From: Ahniella sp.
Lineage (GTDB): Bacteria > Pseudomonadota > Gammaproteobacteria > Xanthomonadales > Ahniellaceae
Assembly (NCBI GenBank): GCA_016712105.1
Contig: JADJRU010000053.1
Coordinates: 1 to 37,989 of the forward strand
Length of the DNA stretch: 37,989 nucleotides
Reading direction: 5' to 3'
Positions 17,067-27,291 of this stretch are shown here, piece after piece. The translations under genes were made by a program, and so were the position numbers. The notes below the pieces were generated by a model. That model made no database searches and was not told the DNA's origin. It saw only the letters and a program-made list of their open reading frames with translations. The first letter of the stretch is position 1; each line of letters opens with the position of its first letter.

Positions 17067-17480
17067 TCCAGCGACGTAGGCTGGGCTGAGCGTAAGCGTG
17101 TGTAGGCTGGTGCTGAGCGTAAGCGAAGCCCAGCTGCTTGCGATCCAGCAGCAGAAAACACGGTGTGGGCCTGTCCTGCGAAACGCATTTCTCTGCGATG
17201 AAACCTTCAGGCAAGGAGTTGGGCTTCGCTTTGCGCAGCACGAGCCTGCATCGCAGGATATGCCCACACCGCGTTTCCTAGAATTTCACAAGTAGCTGGG
17301 CTTCGCCTACGCTCAGCACCAGCCTACATCGAAGGACACGCCCACACCGCGTTTCCTCGAATTTCATCGTAGCTGGCCCGCTTACGCTCAGCGCCAGCCT
17401 GCACGCCATTCTCAGCGCCAGCCTTCAAGCACGCCGTATAATTCCGGCTCACTTGGTGGACGCCAATTCGGAGTGGTTTC
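17067..17480. repeat. Cluster of inverted and direct repeats between aroG and an exported protein
   Basis: No gene is visible. Two forward copies of an element with core GCTGAGCGTAAGCG lie at 17076-17098 and 17102-17134. Inverted copies with GCTGGG/GCTGGCC, then CTACGCTCAGC or TTACGCTCAGC, lie at 17295-17327 and 17372-17402. A 78-base direct repeat starts with GCCCACACCGCGTTTCCT at 17262 and 17340. Its reverse complement (AAACACGGTGTGGGC) is at 17156-17170. Forward and inverted copies could fold into one large cruciform-like structure. The type resembles dispersed palindromic repeats of this bacterial group. Confidence 0.75.
17437..17442 (+). promoter_or_regulatory. Possible -10 element for the exported-protein gene
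   Basis: A perfect TATAAT at 17437-17442 lies 38 bases before the ATG at 17481, just outside the repeat cluster. No good -35 stands 16-18 bases upstream, so the call is tentative. Confidence 0.35.
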
Positions 17481-18029
17481 ATGAGTCGGATTTGCGGATG
17501 GTTGTTTGTCGTTGCACTGACGTTTGCGTCGGTCTGTGAAGCGAGTCCGGAAGCCAGCGCCAGCGAAGCAACCATTCATCTTCGACAATACGCACAACAC
17601 ATGAGCGGGGCTGGTCCAAGCGGTTCGGTCATCCTTCCCCTGGTCTTCAAGGTCGATGCGAACGGCAAAATCGAGGCGATGATCTCCGGCAACGCGCTTA
17701 GCCGGAACAGCACGGAAGTTCTGCCGAGAGATGATGCGCTGATCGAAGCGTTGAGGGAGAACCGCTTCCAGGGATTCAGGGAAAAACATCTCAAATCCTA
17801 TCCGGAGAAGTTGCTGTCCTTGTTGACGTCCACGCAGCGGAATGGAGGCGGAGTATTGCCTGCCGCGAACGTCACCGTTCTGGTCCGAAAGGGCCAATCG
17901 TTCAAGGAACACACTGGAGCAGACGCTGTTGTCGCGCTGGACAACGCTTGGGAAGCGACGCTTCGTCAGGATCACGAGCGTGCAGGTGGCACCAGAAAAC
18001 TGGTTGTGATTCGCGTCGAATTCCCATAG
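17481..18029 (+). CDS. Exported protein of unknown function
   Basis: 182 residues. A signal peptide is clear: MSRICGWLFVVALTFASVCE, with likely cleavage near residue 22 (CEA-S). The mature part has no motif I can name. A segment VILPLVFKVDANGKIEAMI (about 50-68) resembles a short beta-hairpin such as those in TonB-type C-terminal domains, but this is too little for an assignment. It ends 12 bases before a duplicated permease gene, so the two probably form an operon and the protein may act with the permease in the periplasm. No tag or lipobox was seen. Confidence 0.75.
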   Translation: MSRICGWLFVVALTFASVCEASPEASASEATIHLRQYAQHMSGAGPSGSVILPLVFKVDANGKIEAMISGNALSRNSTEVLPRDDALIEALRENRFQGFREKHLKSYPEKLLSLLTSTQRNGGGVLPAANVTVLVRKGQSFKEHTGADAVVALDNAWEATLRQDHERAGGTRKLVVIRVEFP

Positions 18030-18041
18030 CGAATCCGCGCC

Positions 18042-20395
18042 ATGATCAAGCGTTATCGGCTCGTCCTTTTCCTCGCCGCAACGACGGTTTTTGTGGTCGT
18101 TGCGTTGTCGGTGGCGGTTTGGCCGTTGATCGCCGGAACTTTGCCTGCCGGCGTTCGACCCGCCTCGCCTGTGGCAACGCTGACCGTCCGCAATACGGAT
18201 GGACGTTCCGGAATCCGGGTGTCGGCGCTGGAGGCGATCAAGGATGTCGCCGGAGTCCGTTCTGTCTATTACGCCCACGGCACCGCCTTTTTGCTTGCGC
18301 ACGGAGAACGGGAGCTCGAAGTCCTTGGCAGTTTCGTCAACGATGCCTATTTCCCGTCTTTGGGCGTGGCGATACAAGGCCCGGGATTCCGCAAATTCTC
18401 CCCCTGGCAACGAAATCTGCGCAAGGAATGTGTGATTGGCCAATCACTGGAGCATGACCTTTCCGGAGGTTCCGGCAAGTCCATGCTCGGAGAGGACCTC
18501 GACGTCAACGGTCGGTCGTGCACCATCGTGGGCGTTGTGGAAGAAACCTTTTCGGGCATGCGTCCGCCAACGGCCATTCGTCTCTGGATCACTGGCCCTC
18601 CCAGATTGGCCTGGGGTGCCTGAGGTCGCCCCCGATGAATTCCTGGATATGGAAACACGAGCGCGGGAAGTGGGGCTGGTGCTTGAACCCGATGTGCCCA
18701 TGGGCGCGATTGAAACCGCAATCGGAACACAATTGCGTCAGCCGGGTCATGCCATCCGCGATCACCGATTGCTGCCCGGTGACGGGATCGAGCCCGGGCC
18801 GCGCCACCGGATGTTGAAGCAAATTCGGTTGATCCTGTTGGCGGTGGGGACACTGCTGGCCGTGATCCTGATCTTCGCGATGACTTATGCGCTGTGGCAT
18901 TCGGAGTCGATCCGCGGGACTCAAGGAATTCGATTGGCGCTCGGGGCAACCGCTCAGCGATTGATCCGGAAAGCGGCGTTGGATACCGCGATTCAAGCGG
19001 GACTCAGTTTGATCGCCGGCGTAGTCGCGACCAGCGTGATCTGGCGACTTCTGCTGGCGCGGAGCGATTTGGGGGCGGAGTATTTGCAGATCCCCAGCGC
19101 ACTGACGACAGATTCGATCCTGTTGGCCACAATGGCGGTACTCGGACTCGCGCTTTGCACCTGGTTGTTTGAAGTGCGCGTCTGGTTAAAACCCGGGAAC
19201 TCGGGACTCGTGTGGACGCTCCGCCGATTTGCAGCGACCTCGCCGATCGAAACCGTGGTCGGGGGGCTGATTGTCGCCGCGACGCTGAGCAGCAGCTTGT
19301 TGGCAGCCTGGATCCTCGACGACTTCCGGCGTCTGAGTGAGCTGCCGCGGGGGTACGGCAACAGCGATGTCACGACACTGGCGTTCTCGCCGCCCAAGGA
19401 CCCAGCTCAATGGTTCATTAGAACCCGCACGGGACACTCGGTTGAATCGGTGAACCAGGCTCTGGCGGCAATGGGCGGCAAAGTGCAGGTGGCCATGTCC
19501 CAATCGGTTCCGTTTCAAGCGGGTGGGGGAGGTCAGGGGATCATGCGCACCCGGCCGGAATCCAACCCGGTCTCGATCTTGATGCAGTCCAATCGGGTGT
19601 CGAGCAATTTTTTCGAGCTTTACCGGATCAAATTTCTGGAAGGCACGACATTCACGTCGACGAAAGCCCGCGACATCATCCTCTCGGAATCGGCAGCCAG
19701 AAATCTGATCGGCGAACCGCCCTGGGTGGGCAAGAACGTCCCCTTGGAAATGGACGAGATGAGCGGGGGTACACGGCTGGTGGTGGGCGTGGTGAGTGAT
19801 GTCGCCTACAACGGCCGCAACGCCGCCATGCCCGAGATGTTTTACATGCCGATGCAGAACATGGGCGACGCGATGGTGCTGTCATTTGCAGAGCCCGTGC
19901 CGGCCGATCTGCCGAACATCGCCGACCTGTTTCAACGGATGGGCATTACCGATCCGCTCGATCCCCCGGTGCGTATCCGCGACAAGGAAGCGGACGATGA
20001 TCGCGTCGGCAGAGTTCGTGCCCTCGTCTTGCTGACGGCTTGTGTGATGGCGGTCCTGCTGGGTGCGGTTGGGCTCGCCGAATCCTGCTCGTCGTCCCAA
20101 TCGCCGACTGAATGAATTGGCGCTTGATCTGCGCTGGGCGCCAACAGGGCGTCTGGCCTGGTCGGCATTTCGAAAACAGGTGCCCGCGCTGGTGTTTGGC
20201 CTGATGAGCGGTGTCGGCTTTTTTGCGCTGGCGACGAGCCACTTGGTGTCGCGTGGATTCGATGTGTCGCCACCGTCCCCTTCGGCGTGGATCCAGGCCA
20301 TTTCAGCACTGCTGATTCTGTTGCTTGTGGTGCTGGTGCCCAGCCTGATCAAGCTCCGCAGAATTCCGGTGGCGTTGTTGCTCAAGCAGGATTGA
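18042..20395 (+). CDS. Duplicated FtsX/MacB-type ABC permease, two frameshifts
   Basis: Three overlapping frames join to one protein of about 783 residues. The first runs to about 18595 (TAIRLWIT), the second from LPDWPGVPEV to about 20080 (LLGAVGLA), and the third from RRLNELALDLRWAPTG to the stop at 20395. Each break needs removal of one base. The protein has two similar halves. Each begins with a membrane helix and an extracytoplasmic MacB-like core domain and ends with three helices: LLAVGTLLAVILIFAMTYAL, AGLSLIAGVVATSVIW and ILLATMAVLGLALCTW in half one; VLLTACVMAVLLGAVGLA, FGLMSGVGFFALAT and ISALLILLLVVLVPSL in half two. This 2 x 4 layout fits the ADOP-type orphan permeases. No ATPase gene is in view. 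It may be a pseudogene, but sequence error is equally possible. Confidence 0.75.
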
Positions 20396-20429
20396 TGTCG
20401 ACACGTCGCCCCAACCCACGCCTTGGCCC

Positions 20430-21441
20430 TCACCGCCGCGCCGAGTTCATGAAGGTGATGAACTGATTGTACCGGTCCACCAGTTGTGCCGGGTGGCCCT
20501 CCACCATCTGGGGCGCATTGGCTTCGATCAGCATGCGCTCGCCCTCATCGAAGCGAAAGCCTTTGAGCTCCTGACGGGCCATGCTCTTCGCCGATTTGAG
20601 CAGTTCGAAGGAGCTGTGCGCGACCATGGAATCCTTGATCACACTGTCGGTGTGGTCGGGATGCGCCTTGCGGAACGTGTCGTAGTCTTTCCACGCCGTT
20701 TCGAAACGGCTGAGCGCGGCGGTGAACGGCTCGCGCTGGAAGGATTTGCTGCCGATGCCCTCCGATTGATCGAGTAGCTTTTTCGCAGCGAGGTACATGT
20801 TCTCGACGAGGTACACCGAACGTTGTTCGGGATCGGCGGCCAGTCGCGCCAACCAGCGTTCGCCGACGGCATCCCTGAGGATGGTGACCCGCCCGCGCAA
20901 GGCGGCGTCTGCCTGGGCGAAGGCCTCGTATGCAGTCACCAGTCGGGGATGCAGGTCTTTGCCCTTGCGCATGCCGTCGTCCTGCCATTCGCTCAGTTCG
21001 TAGTACTGGTTGGCTTCGTCAACGACGGTCGCGCCGTCTCCAGCGCGTTGATGTATGCCGCACCTGCGGCCCTCAAGCTCCGGGTCTTCCGGTGGCAATT
21101 CGGCTGCGGCCAGGATTTCCTTGCGGCAGTCCGCCGGATCACGCAGGGCATAAAGGCCGTGTACGATTTCCTCGCGCCCGCTCGGGCTTTTTCAGGCGAC
21201 TTCAGCCAGCTGAAATAGCGGTCCCGGCTCTGCAAGGTCCAATTGCCATGGAAGTTGATGCGGAGATATACCCGGCGAGTTTGTTGGTCAGCGCAACATC
21301 GGCTGCAGACTCGTCTTCCGGGGATGCTGCTGCGGCGACCGGCAGAGCCAGTACACACAACAACATCACCATGGTTCGCCTGTTCCGGCGCGAATTCCCG
21401 GGAGCCGATGAACCGAAAAGTCGTTCGATCAAGGATTTCAT
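20430..21441 (-). pseudogene. DUF3829 / YiiG-like exported protein, several frameshifts
   Basis: On the minus strand the start at 21441 gives MKSLIERLFGSSAPGNSRRN, then a hydrophobic export segment MVMLLCVLALPVAAAAS and LTNKLAGYIS. The reading must change frame to continue RINFHGNWTLQSRDRYFSWL, change again for GLYALRDPADCRKEILAAAE and AAGAAYINALETA, and again for VVDEANQYYELSEWQDDG and KGKDLHPRLVTAYEAFAQAD, which then stays open to the stop at 20430. This order matches the YiiG/DUF3829 family of envelope proteins of unknown function. At least four slips lie within about 200 bases (21050-21280). The clustering suggests poor sequence or a decaying gene. It is convergent with the permease, 34 bases apart. 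Confidence 0.6.
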
Positions 21442-21845
21442 GCCATACCTCCCGATGTTGCCGGTCTGGGGTTCCTCTGAACGAATTCGGAGGTTCCTGC
21501 AGTGCAGGGATGCGCCGCTGCCGAAATCCAGGATGGACTTGTTCAGGGCCTCCGTAGGGTAACGGAACCGATGCGGTGGCGTCCCTTCCCGCTGTCGAGC
21601 GGTCCATGACCTTGCCGACATCGAAACAAGTCGGCATGCTCCGTCGGCCCTGGTTTGGGCAATCGGCGGTTCAGAATCCGGCCTGGGGGATGAAACGTGA
21701 GCGATATCAACGCCATTTGGCGTGTAGCTGAAGTGGTCGGCGGCACTTTGGCGCATGCCTGATCCCAAGGCACGCGCGAGTAGCCGAAGGTGTTGCCCCG
21801 GGCAAGAAATGGGCATTAGCGAGTAACAATATTCTGGAGCATGGC
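21442..21845. other. Spacer between divergent genes, no gene seen
   Basis: 404 bases separate the minus-strand DUF3829 gene from the beta-propeller gene. Small frames here overlap each other and have no recognisable product. A short palindrome CCTGCAGTGCAGG lies near 21496-21508, and TTGCCCCGGGCAA lies near 21792-21804. TGGAG at 21835-21839 is the ribosome site of the next gene. Promoters for both genes should lie here, but no convincing -35/-10 pair was found. Confidence 0.4.
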
Positions 21846-24304
21846 ATGCAGCGTTGGAACGGATTCTTGATCGGGGCGGTCACGGTATGGTCGGCGGCAG
21901 CGCATGCAGCGCCGATCGAGGTGGTATCCGTAGCCTCCCTCCCGGCGCTGACGCCCAGCAACGGTACAAGCGGCAACGCGCGCGCCAGTGCTGATCTTCG
22001 TTACGTGGTGTTCGAAACCTACGCCGAGAATCTGGTCGCGGGCGACAGCAACCGGCGGAAGGACATCCTCTGTTTGATCGTGTCGCAGGCACGCGCAGCG
22101 TGATCTCGCGTTCGTCGACAGAGCAGGGCGATGGCGACAGCTTCGACCCCGATATCAGTGCCGATGGCAACACGATCGTGCTCAGTTCGGCAGCGACCAA
22201 TCTGGTGCCGGGCGACAGCAACGAGCGCAGTGACCTGTTCGTTTACGAGCGACTGACCGGCGTGCTGCGTCGCTTGTCACCGGAATCGGCATTGAAGCCA
22301 CGGGCCAGTCGTCAGGCACGCATCAGCGGCAACGGTTCGCGTATCGCCTTCATTTCCGGGGCGAGCAATTGGGTGGCCAACGATGGCAACGGCGTTGACG
22401 ACGTGTTTGCGTATGCTCTGATGGGTGATGCCGTGCAACGGGTCTCGCTGACGGATCAGGGCAACGAGGCCACGGGATCCATCGGGAGGCCCACCATCAG
22501 CGCCGACGGCAATTGTGTGGCATTCAGTTCCGACGCAGCATTCGTGGCGGACGATTTCAACTCAAGTCACGATGTTTTCGCCCGCAACCTCGGTACGCAG
22601 GGCATCTGGCGCGTTTCAATCGGGTTTGATGGGCGTGAGGCAAGCAATCTCGCCGCATCCGGATATCTGGTCGACTGCAACACCGTTCTGTTTGCCAGTT
22701 ATGACGGCAGTTTGTCGGGCCTCGATCTCGGTTTCGGTGTTCACATTTACCGCCGCCACAATGGTGGGACGGATCTGGTGCATGAAGTACCCGCCATCAC
22801 CGGCACGATCGACTATGCGGTCTCCCGCAACGGCCGGTATCTTGTGCAAGGCAATGATTTCCCGGGTTCGGGCGGCGACATGAAACGGGTCGATCTGACG
22901 ACCCTCGCGGTGGCCTCGTTTGCCGGGCGCGTCGGCGTGCCGAATGCCGTCTCCGAAGATGGCACGACGTTCATCGCAACGACCACGCGACCATTGGCGA
23001 TACACGATCGAAATGTAGTCGCCGATGTGTATGTCCAGGATGTTTCCCCGAATCCGACCTGGCTTACCACGCGCCCTCAATCAGCCAGCCCGGCGCTGAT
23101 CGCCAACGGGGCCAGCGGCCGGGCCGACGCCCCCGACCCCATCACTCCGAATGCCGGCACCCGCACGCAGTCCGTCTCCGATGACGGCAACCTGGTGCTG
23201 TTCAATTCCGTCGCCAGCAATCTGGTGAACATCGACAACAACCATGTCGAGGATGTGTTTCTGCGCGATCGAGCCACTGGCATGACCACACTCTTGAGTC
23301 TTGCGCCGGGCGGCACTGAGGCCAATGGCATGTCTCGCGCCAACGACATCTCGGGAGACGGCCGCTTCGTCACCTTCGAGTCTTGCGCCACCAACCTGAT
23401 CGTCAATGACCTCAACAACCTGTGTGATGTGTTCTTGCTGGACCGCCAAACCATGATGGTCGAACGCATCAACATCGCCACCAACGGGGACGTCGCGAAC
23501 CAGCAGGGCGACAGGAATCGTGGTCATTGGTCGAGAGTGTCGAACGACGGCCGTTTTGTTGTCTTCATGTCGATGGCGACGAACCTGGTGCCCGGAGCGA
23601 CGAGCATGCAACGAAGGGTCTACCTTCGTGATCGTGCCGCCGGCACCACCACGCTGGTCAGCGATCCCGGGCAACTCGGCGCGATCACGCCCGATGGACG
23701 TCATGTGGTGTTCACGGTTGCCGGAGAAATCCGCATTTGGGATCGTTTGACCATGACCAGCGAACCGGTCTCGATCGGTCTGGGTGGTGCCAGTCAAGAT
23801 GGTTCTTCCGAATGGCCGTCGGTCTCCGATGACGGACGCTTTGTCGCCTTCTTATCCAGCAGCACCAACCTGGTTGGTGATGACACCAATGGCTCCGCGA
23901 CCGATGTGTTTGTCCACGACCGCCAGTCGGGCACTACCCGGCTGGTCAGCAAACCGCTGGGTGACGCCATCGGCACTGTCGGCGGCAGCATCTGTGAGAT
24001 TTCAGGCAATGGGCGTTTTGTCGCCTACATCCCTGGCGGCGGCATCGACGGTCTCGCTCTGGATTCGCGTGGCCTGCTTGCGGATCTCGAAACAGGAAAC
24101 ATCCGAACGTTCGTGTCCCATCAGGACGTGATCGCCGGGCGTGACCTGGTGATGCGGCCGCGGATCAATCCGGACGCCAGTGTCGTGGTCTTTGCTGCGT
24201 TCGGTCTGAATCGGTCCGATGCCGATATCAGTGGCGATCTGCCTGACGTGTTCGTGACCGAGGGGGTGTCCTCAAGTCTCCTGTTTACGGATGGCTTTGA
24301 ATGA
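21846..24304 (+). CDS. Exported TolB/PD40-type beta-propeller protein with C-terminal DGFE (one frameshift)
   Basis: MQRWNGFLIGAVTVWSAAAH AAP is a signal peptide (cleavage near residue 23). One missing base near 22066-22072 breaks the frame; restored, it reads DILLFDRVAGTRSVISRSS and gives about 819 residues. The rest is a chain of about 60-residue repeats of the form S-DG-VVF-S-ATNLV--D-N---D-F--DR--G. Examples are NLVPGDSNERSDLFVYE, NLVNIDNNHVEDVFLRDR and NLVGDDTNGSATDVFVHDR. At least eight copies suggest a seven- or eight-bladed propeller, or two of them. The acidic D-N-D pattern could bind calcium. The protein ends LLFTDGFE, the same last four residues as the esterase at 28708. Secreted or surface location is inferred. 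Confidence 0.8.
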
Positions 24305-24422
24305 GCGCGTCATGACCCGGCGGGTAGGCTGTCAAAAAACCACCTGATTTCGCGCCCCATGGATGGCGTTGGCCACGGCCGCTCGGCTGGGCATCGTTCA
24401 CCTGACTTGACCTGCTCACGCT

Positions 24423-24448
24423 GAATCAATCACTTGCGTCATTGATTC
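24423..24448. other. Inverted repeat upstream of rlmD
   Basis: GAATCAAT at 24423-24430 pairs perfectly with ATTGATTC at 24441-24448 across a ten-base loop. It lies in the 229-base spacer between the propeller gene and rlmD. AT-rich and without a T-run, it could be an operator for a dimeric regulator or a weak terminator. No other feature is clear in this spacer. Confidence 0.3.
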
Positions 24449-24533
24449 GCGATTCGCCGGGTACCCCAGCCGCCCAAGCCAGCGCCAATTGTGCTTCAAT
24501 GCCCGCCCTTTCCTGTTTACCGAAGCCTCAGCA

Positions 24534-25790
24534 GTGCGCCAACGCCGAACTTCCCCCCAATTCGCCGAGCCGATCGAGCTCGAAATCCATGACCTGTCAC
24601 ACGAGGGTCGTGGTGTTGGCAAACACCAGGGCAAGACGGTGTTCGTGACCGGAGCGCTGCCCGGCGAGACCGTGCGCGCCAAACGCACCGAAGCGCATCG
24701 CCAATACGACGAGGCCTTTCTGCTGGAAGTGCTGACTGCCTCGCCGTTGCGTATCCAGCCGCAATGCCCACATTTTGGCCAGTGTGCCGGCTGTGTGCTG
24801 CAGCATCTGGATGCGGCCGAGCAGATCAAGGCGAAAGAGCGCACATTGCGCGAGAACTTCACGCGCATCGGGCATGTCGAGCCGGAGACCTGGTTGCCGG
24901 CATTGACGGGCACGCCGTTCCACTATCGCCGTCGCGGCCGTTTCAGTGTGCGGCATGTCGGCAAGAAGGGTCGTGCGCTGGTGGGCTTCCGCGAGTTGAA
25001 CGGCAAGTTTGTTGCCGACATCACCGAGTGCCACATCGTTGCGCCGACGATCGCCCGGCAACTGCCGAAGTTGTCGGAACTGGTCAGTACGCTCGATGCC
25101 GCCGATTCGATTCCGCAGATCGAGTTCGCTGCAGCCGACAACATTCCAGCCTTTGTCTTCCGGCATCTGAACCCGCTGTCTGACGGGGACGTGCAGAAAC
25201 TTCGCGACTATGCCGCCCGCGAAAAAGTGGCCGTGTACCTTCAGCCGAAGGGCATCGACTCGGTCCATGCGTTGGCGCCGAGTGATGTCGAGCTGTATTT
25301 CCGTGTGCCGGAATTCGACCTGAAGTTCATGTTCCAGCCACTGGACTTCATCCAGATCAACGGCGACATCAATGCCCGCATGATTCGTCACGCGCTGGAC
25401 TTGCTGGAGCCCCAGCCGACCGATCGGATCCTCGATCTGTTCTGCGGGCTCGGCAACTTCACGCTGCCCCTGGCGCGCACCGCCGCGACGGTCGTCGGTG
25501 TCGAAGGTGATGCGCCGCTGGTCGATCGGGCACGCCAGAACGCGCGCCTGAACGGACTGACGAACACCGAGTTCGCGGTCGCCGACCTGATCAACGAACA
25601 CCGCCACGCGCCATGGGCGAACGAGCGCTACGACAAGATCCTGCTGGACGTGTCCTGCCATCCGGGTTCACTGGCGCGGGATGCCGGCATGCTCGTACGG
25701 GATCACGGATTCCGTCTTACGCGCGCCGGCGTCATGGACATGTTCCCGCAGACCGCACACGTCGAATCGATCGCCGTGTTCGATCGCTGA
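24534..25790 (+). CDS. rlmD: 23S rRNA (uracil-1939-C5)-methyltransferase RlmD, missing one motif
   Basis: 418 residues from a GTG at 24534; a TTG at 24489 in frame is less likely. RlmD makes m5U1939 in 23S rRNA using S-adenosylmethionine. Visible parts are an N-terminal TRAM domain (IELEIHDLSHEGRGVGKHQG), the iron-sulfur cysteines Cys78, Cys84, Cys87 and a later Cys in ITECHIV, the SAM motif LDLFCGLGNFTLPLA, and the catalytic-cysteine segment VSCHPGSLARDAG with the end MDMFPQTAHVESIAVF. Between KILLD and VSCHP about 23 residues present in E. coli RlmD (the DPARAGA motif and following helix) are absent, in frame, at 25649/25650. The product may be inactive, or the assembly lost about 69 bases. 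Heads a compact series with the CYTH gene 9 bases on. Confidence 0.9.
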   Translation: MRQRRTSPQFAEPIELEIHDLSHEGRGVGKHQGKTVFVTGALPGETVRAKRTEAHRQYDEAFLLEVLTASPLRIQPQCPHFGQCAGCVLQHLDAAEQIKAKERTLRENFTRIGHVEPETWLPALTGTPFHYRRRGRFSVRHVGKKGRALVGFRELNGKFVADITECHIVAPTIARQLPKLSELVSTLDAADSIPQIEFAAADNIPAFVFRHLNPLSDGDVQKLRDYAAREKVAVYLQPKGIDSVHALAPSDVELYFRVPEFDLKFMFQPLDFIQINGDINARMIRHALDLLEPQPTDRILDLFCGLGNFTLPLARTAATVVGVEGDAPLVDRARQNARLNGLTNTEFAVADLINEHRHAPWANERYDKILLDVSCHPGSLARDAGMLVRDHGFRLTRAGVMDMFPQTAHVESIAVFDR

Positions 25791-25799
25791 GTCCGCATC

Positions 25800-26300
25800 G
25801 TGGGCATCGAGATCGAACGCAAGTTCCTGGTTCGCGGCAACGCCTGGCGTGCGCAGGTCAGCCATAGCTTGAGGTTATGCCAGGCGTATCTGGGTGGTGA
25901 TCGGTGTTCGACGCGTGTGCGGATCGAAGGTGATGAGGCGCGATTGAACATCAAGTCGCGTACCACCGGGATTGAGCGCCTTGAGTTCGAATACCCGATT
26001 CCGATGGCCGACGCCGAGCAGATGCTCACGCAACTCGCCGGTGCGCAGATCGACAAGGTCCGCCACTTCGTGACCATGGGCGATCGCCTGTTCGAGATCG
26101 ACGAATTCGCCGGCGACAACACTGGTCTGATTGTCGCTGAAGTCGAATTGCCGTCGATTGATGCCGACTATCCACGGCCGGAATGGTTGGGTCGTGAGGT
26201 CTCCGACGAACGACGTTTTCTCAATCTGGCGCTGGTCGAAGCGCCGTTTTCGACGTGGCCGGATCGTGCCGCGATCGTCCTGGAGCTTCAGTCATGTTGA
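25800..26300 (+). CDS. CYTH domain protein (probable triphosphatase)
   Basis: 166 residues from GTG at 25800. The CYTH signature ExExK is at the start (IEIERKF, Glu4, Glu6, Lys8). Alternating basic and acidic strands follow: TRVRIEGDEARLNIKSR, FEYPIPMADAE, FEIDEFAGDN, and IVAEVELPSIDADYPRPEWL. CYTH enzymes form a closed barrel that hydrolyses triphosphate compounds such as inorganic triphosphate or thiamine triphosphate with a divalent metal. The exact substrate cannot be read from the sequence. The stop overlaps the nagZ start. Confidence 0.88.
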   Translation: MGIEIERKFLVRGNAWRAQVSHSLRLCQAYLGGDRCSTRVRIEGDEARLNIKSRTTGIERLEFEYPIPMADAEQMLTQLAGAQIDKVRHFVTMGDRLFEIDEFAGDNTGLIVAEVELPSIDADYPRPEWLGREVSDERRFLNLALVEAPFSTWPDRAAIVLELQSC

Positions 26301-27283
26301 TGATCGGCATCGCCGGCAAGTCGCTGGCCGCACACGAGCGCGAATGGTTGAAGGCGCCGTCAGTCTGCGGCGTGATTCTGTTCACGCGCAATTTCGAATC
26401 TCGCGAGCAAGTCACTGCGTTGATCGCCGATATCCGCAACACCGCAGGTCCCGGCTTCCTGTTGGCAGTCGATCAGGAAGGCGGCCCAGTTCAGCGGTTC
26501 CGCCCGGGTTTCAGTGCTCTGCCGGCCTTGTCGATGTTCGGTGAGCGTTATGAGTTGGATGCCACCGGCGCGTTGGCTGCAGCCGAACAACATGCCTGGC
26601 TGATGGCCAGCGAAATGCTGGCACTCGGGCTCGATCTGAGTTTTGCGCCGTGTATCGACCTGAAGCGTGGCAACCGAGCGATTGGCGAGCGCGCATTCCA
26701 TGAAGACCCTGCCGTGGTCGCAGCGTTTGCGGCGGCTTACGTACGCGGCATGCATCGCGCCGGCATGGCGGCCACGATCAAACATTTCCCGGGTCATGGC
26801 TCAGTCCTTGAAGACACCCACTTCGATGCCGCCGTGGATCCCCGGACATTCGAAGAGATCGAGCGGTTGGACCTGTATCCCTTCCAGGCCGGCATCGCCC
26901 AAGGCGCCGAGGCCGTGATGATGGCGCACGTGACCTATCCCGAAGTCGCGCTGGAACCCGCAGGTTATTCGCCTCACTGGATTCAGGACGTTCTTCGGAC
27001 CCAACTGAAGTTCGATGGCATCGTGTTCAGCGATGACATCGGCATGGCCGCAGCGGAAGGTGTCGGCGGCATCCAGGCGCGCATCGACGCACATCTGGAT
27101 GCCGGTTGCGACATCGTGCTGGTGTGCCCGCCGGCCCTGGTCGAAGAGGCGATCCGCGTAACCGCGTCAAGAGCGCTAAAATCCCGGTCCGATGTCGCGC
27201 GCCTGTTGGCGCGTCGGAACCCGGCCTGGCAGCAGTTCACTGCCTCCACCGAATACTCTGCCGCCCAAGCGGCCATTGCCTGA
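26294..27283 (+). CDS. nagZ: Beta-N-acetylhexosaminidase NagZ
   Basis: 329 residues, glycoside hydrolase family 3. NagZ removes N-acetylglucosamine from anhydromuropeptides in the cytoplasm during cell wall recycling. Landmarks are LAVDQEGGPVQRFR (about 57-70), the KHFPGHG loop with the catalytic His and Asp (His168, Asp174, about 163-176), and the nucleophile region IVFSDDIGMAA (Asp247/248). The ATG at 26294 is chosen because GGAG lies eight bases upstream; it overlaps the CYTH stop. An ATG at 26300 is possible. No signal peptide, consistent with the cytosol. The next gene follows after 8 bases. Confidence 0.95.
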   Translation: MLMIGIAGKSLAAHEREWLKAPSVCGVILFTRNFESREQVTALIADIRNTAGPGFLLAVDQEGGPVQRFRPGFSALPALSMFGERYELDATGALAAAEQHAWLMASEMLALGLDLSFAPCIDLKRGNRAIGERAFHEDPAVVAAFAAAYVRGMHRAGMAATIKHFPGHGSVLEDTHFDAAVDPRTFEEIERLDLYPFQAGIAQGAEAVMMAHVTYPEVALEPAGYSPHWIQDVLRTQLKFDGIVFSDDIGMAAAEGVGGIQARIDAHLDAGCDIVLVCPPALVEEAIRVTASRALKSRSDVARLLARRNPAWQQFTASTEYSAAQAAIA

Positions 27284-27291
27284 GCATCCCC

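Noticed and set aside
17067..17420. Possible CRISPR array
   Set aside because: Repeats are in both orientations, differ in length and are separated by irregular spacers; no cas genes are present.
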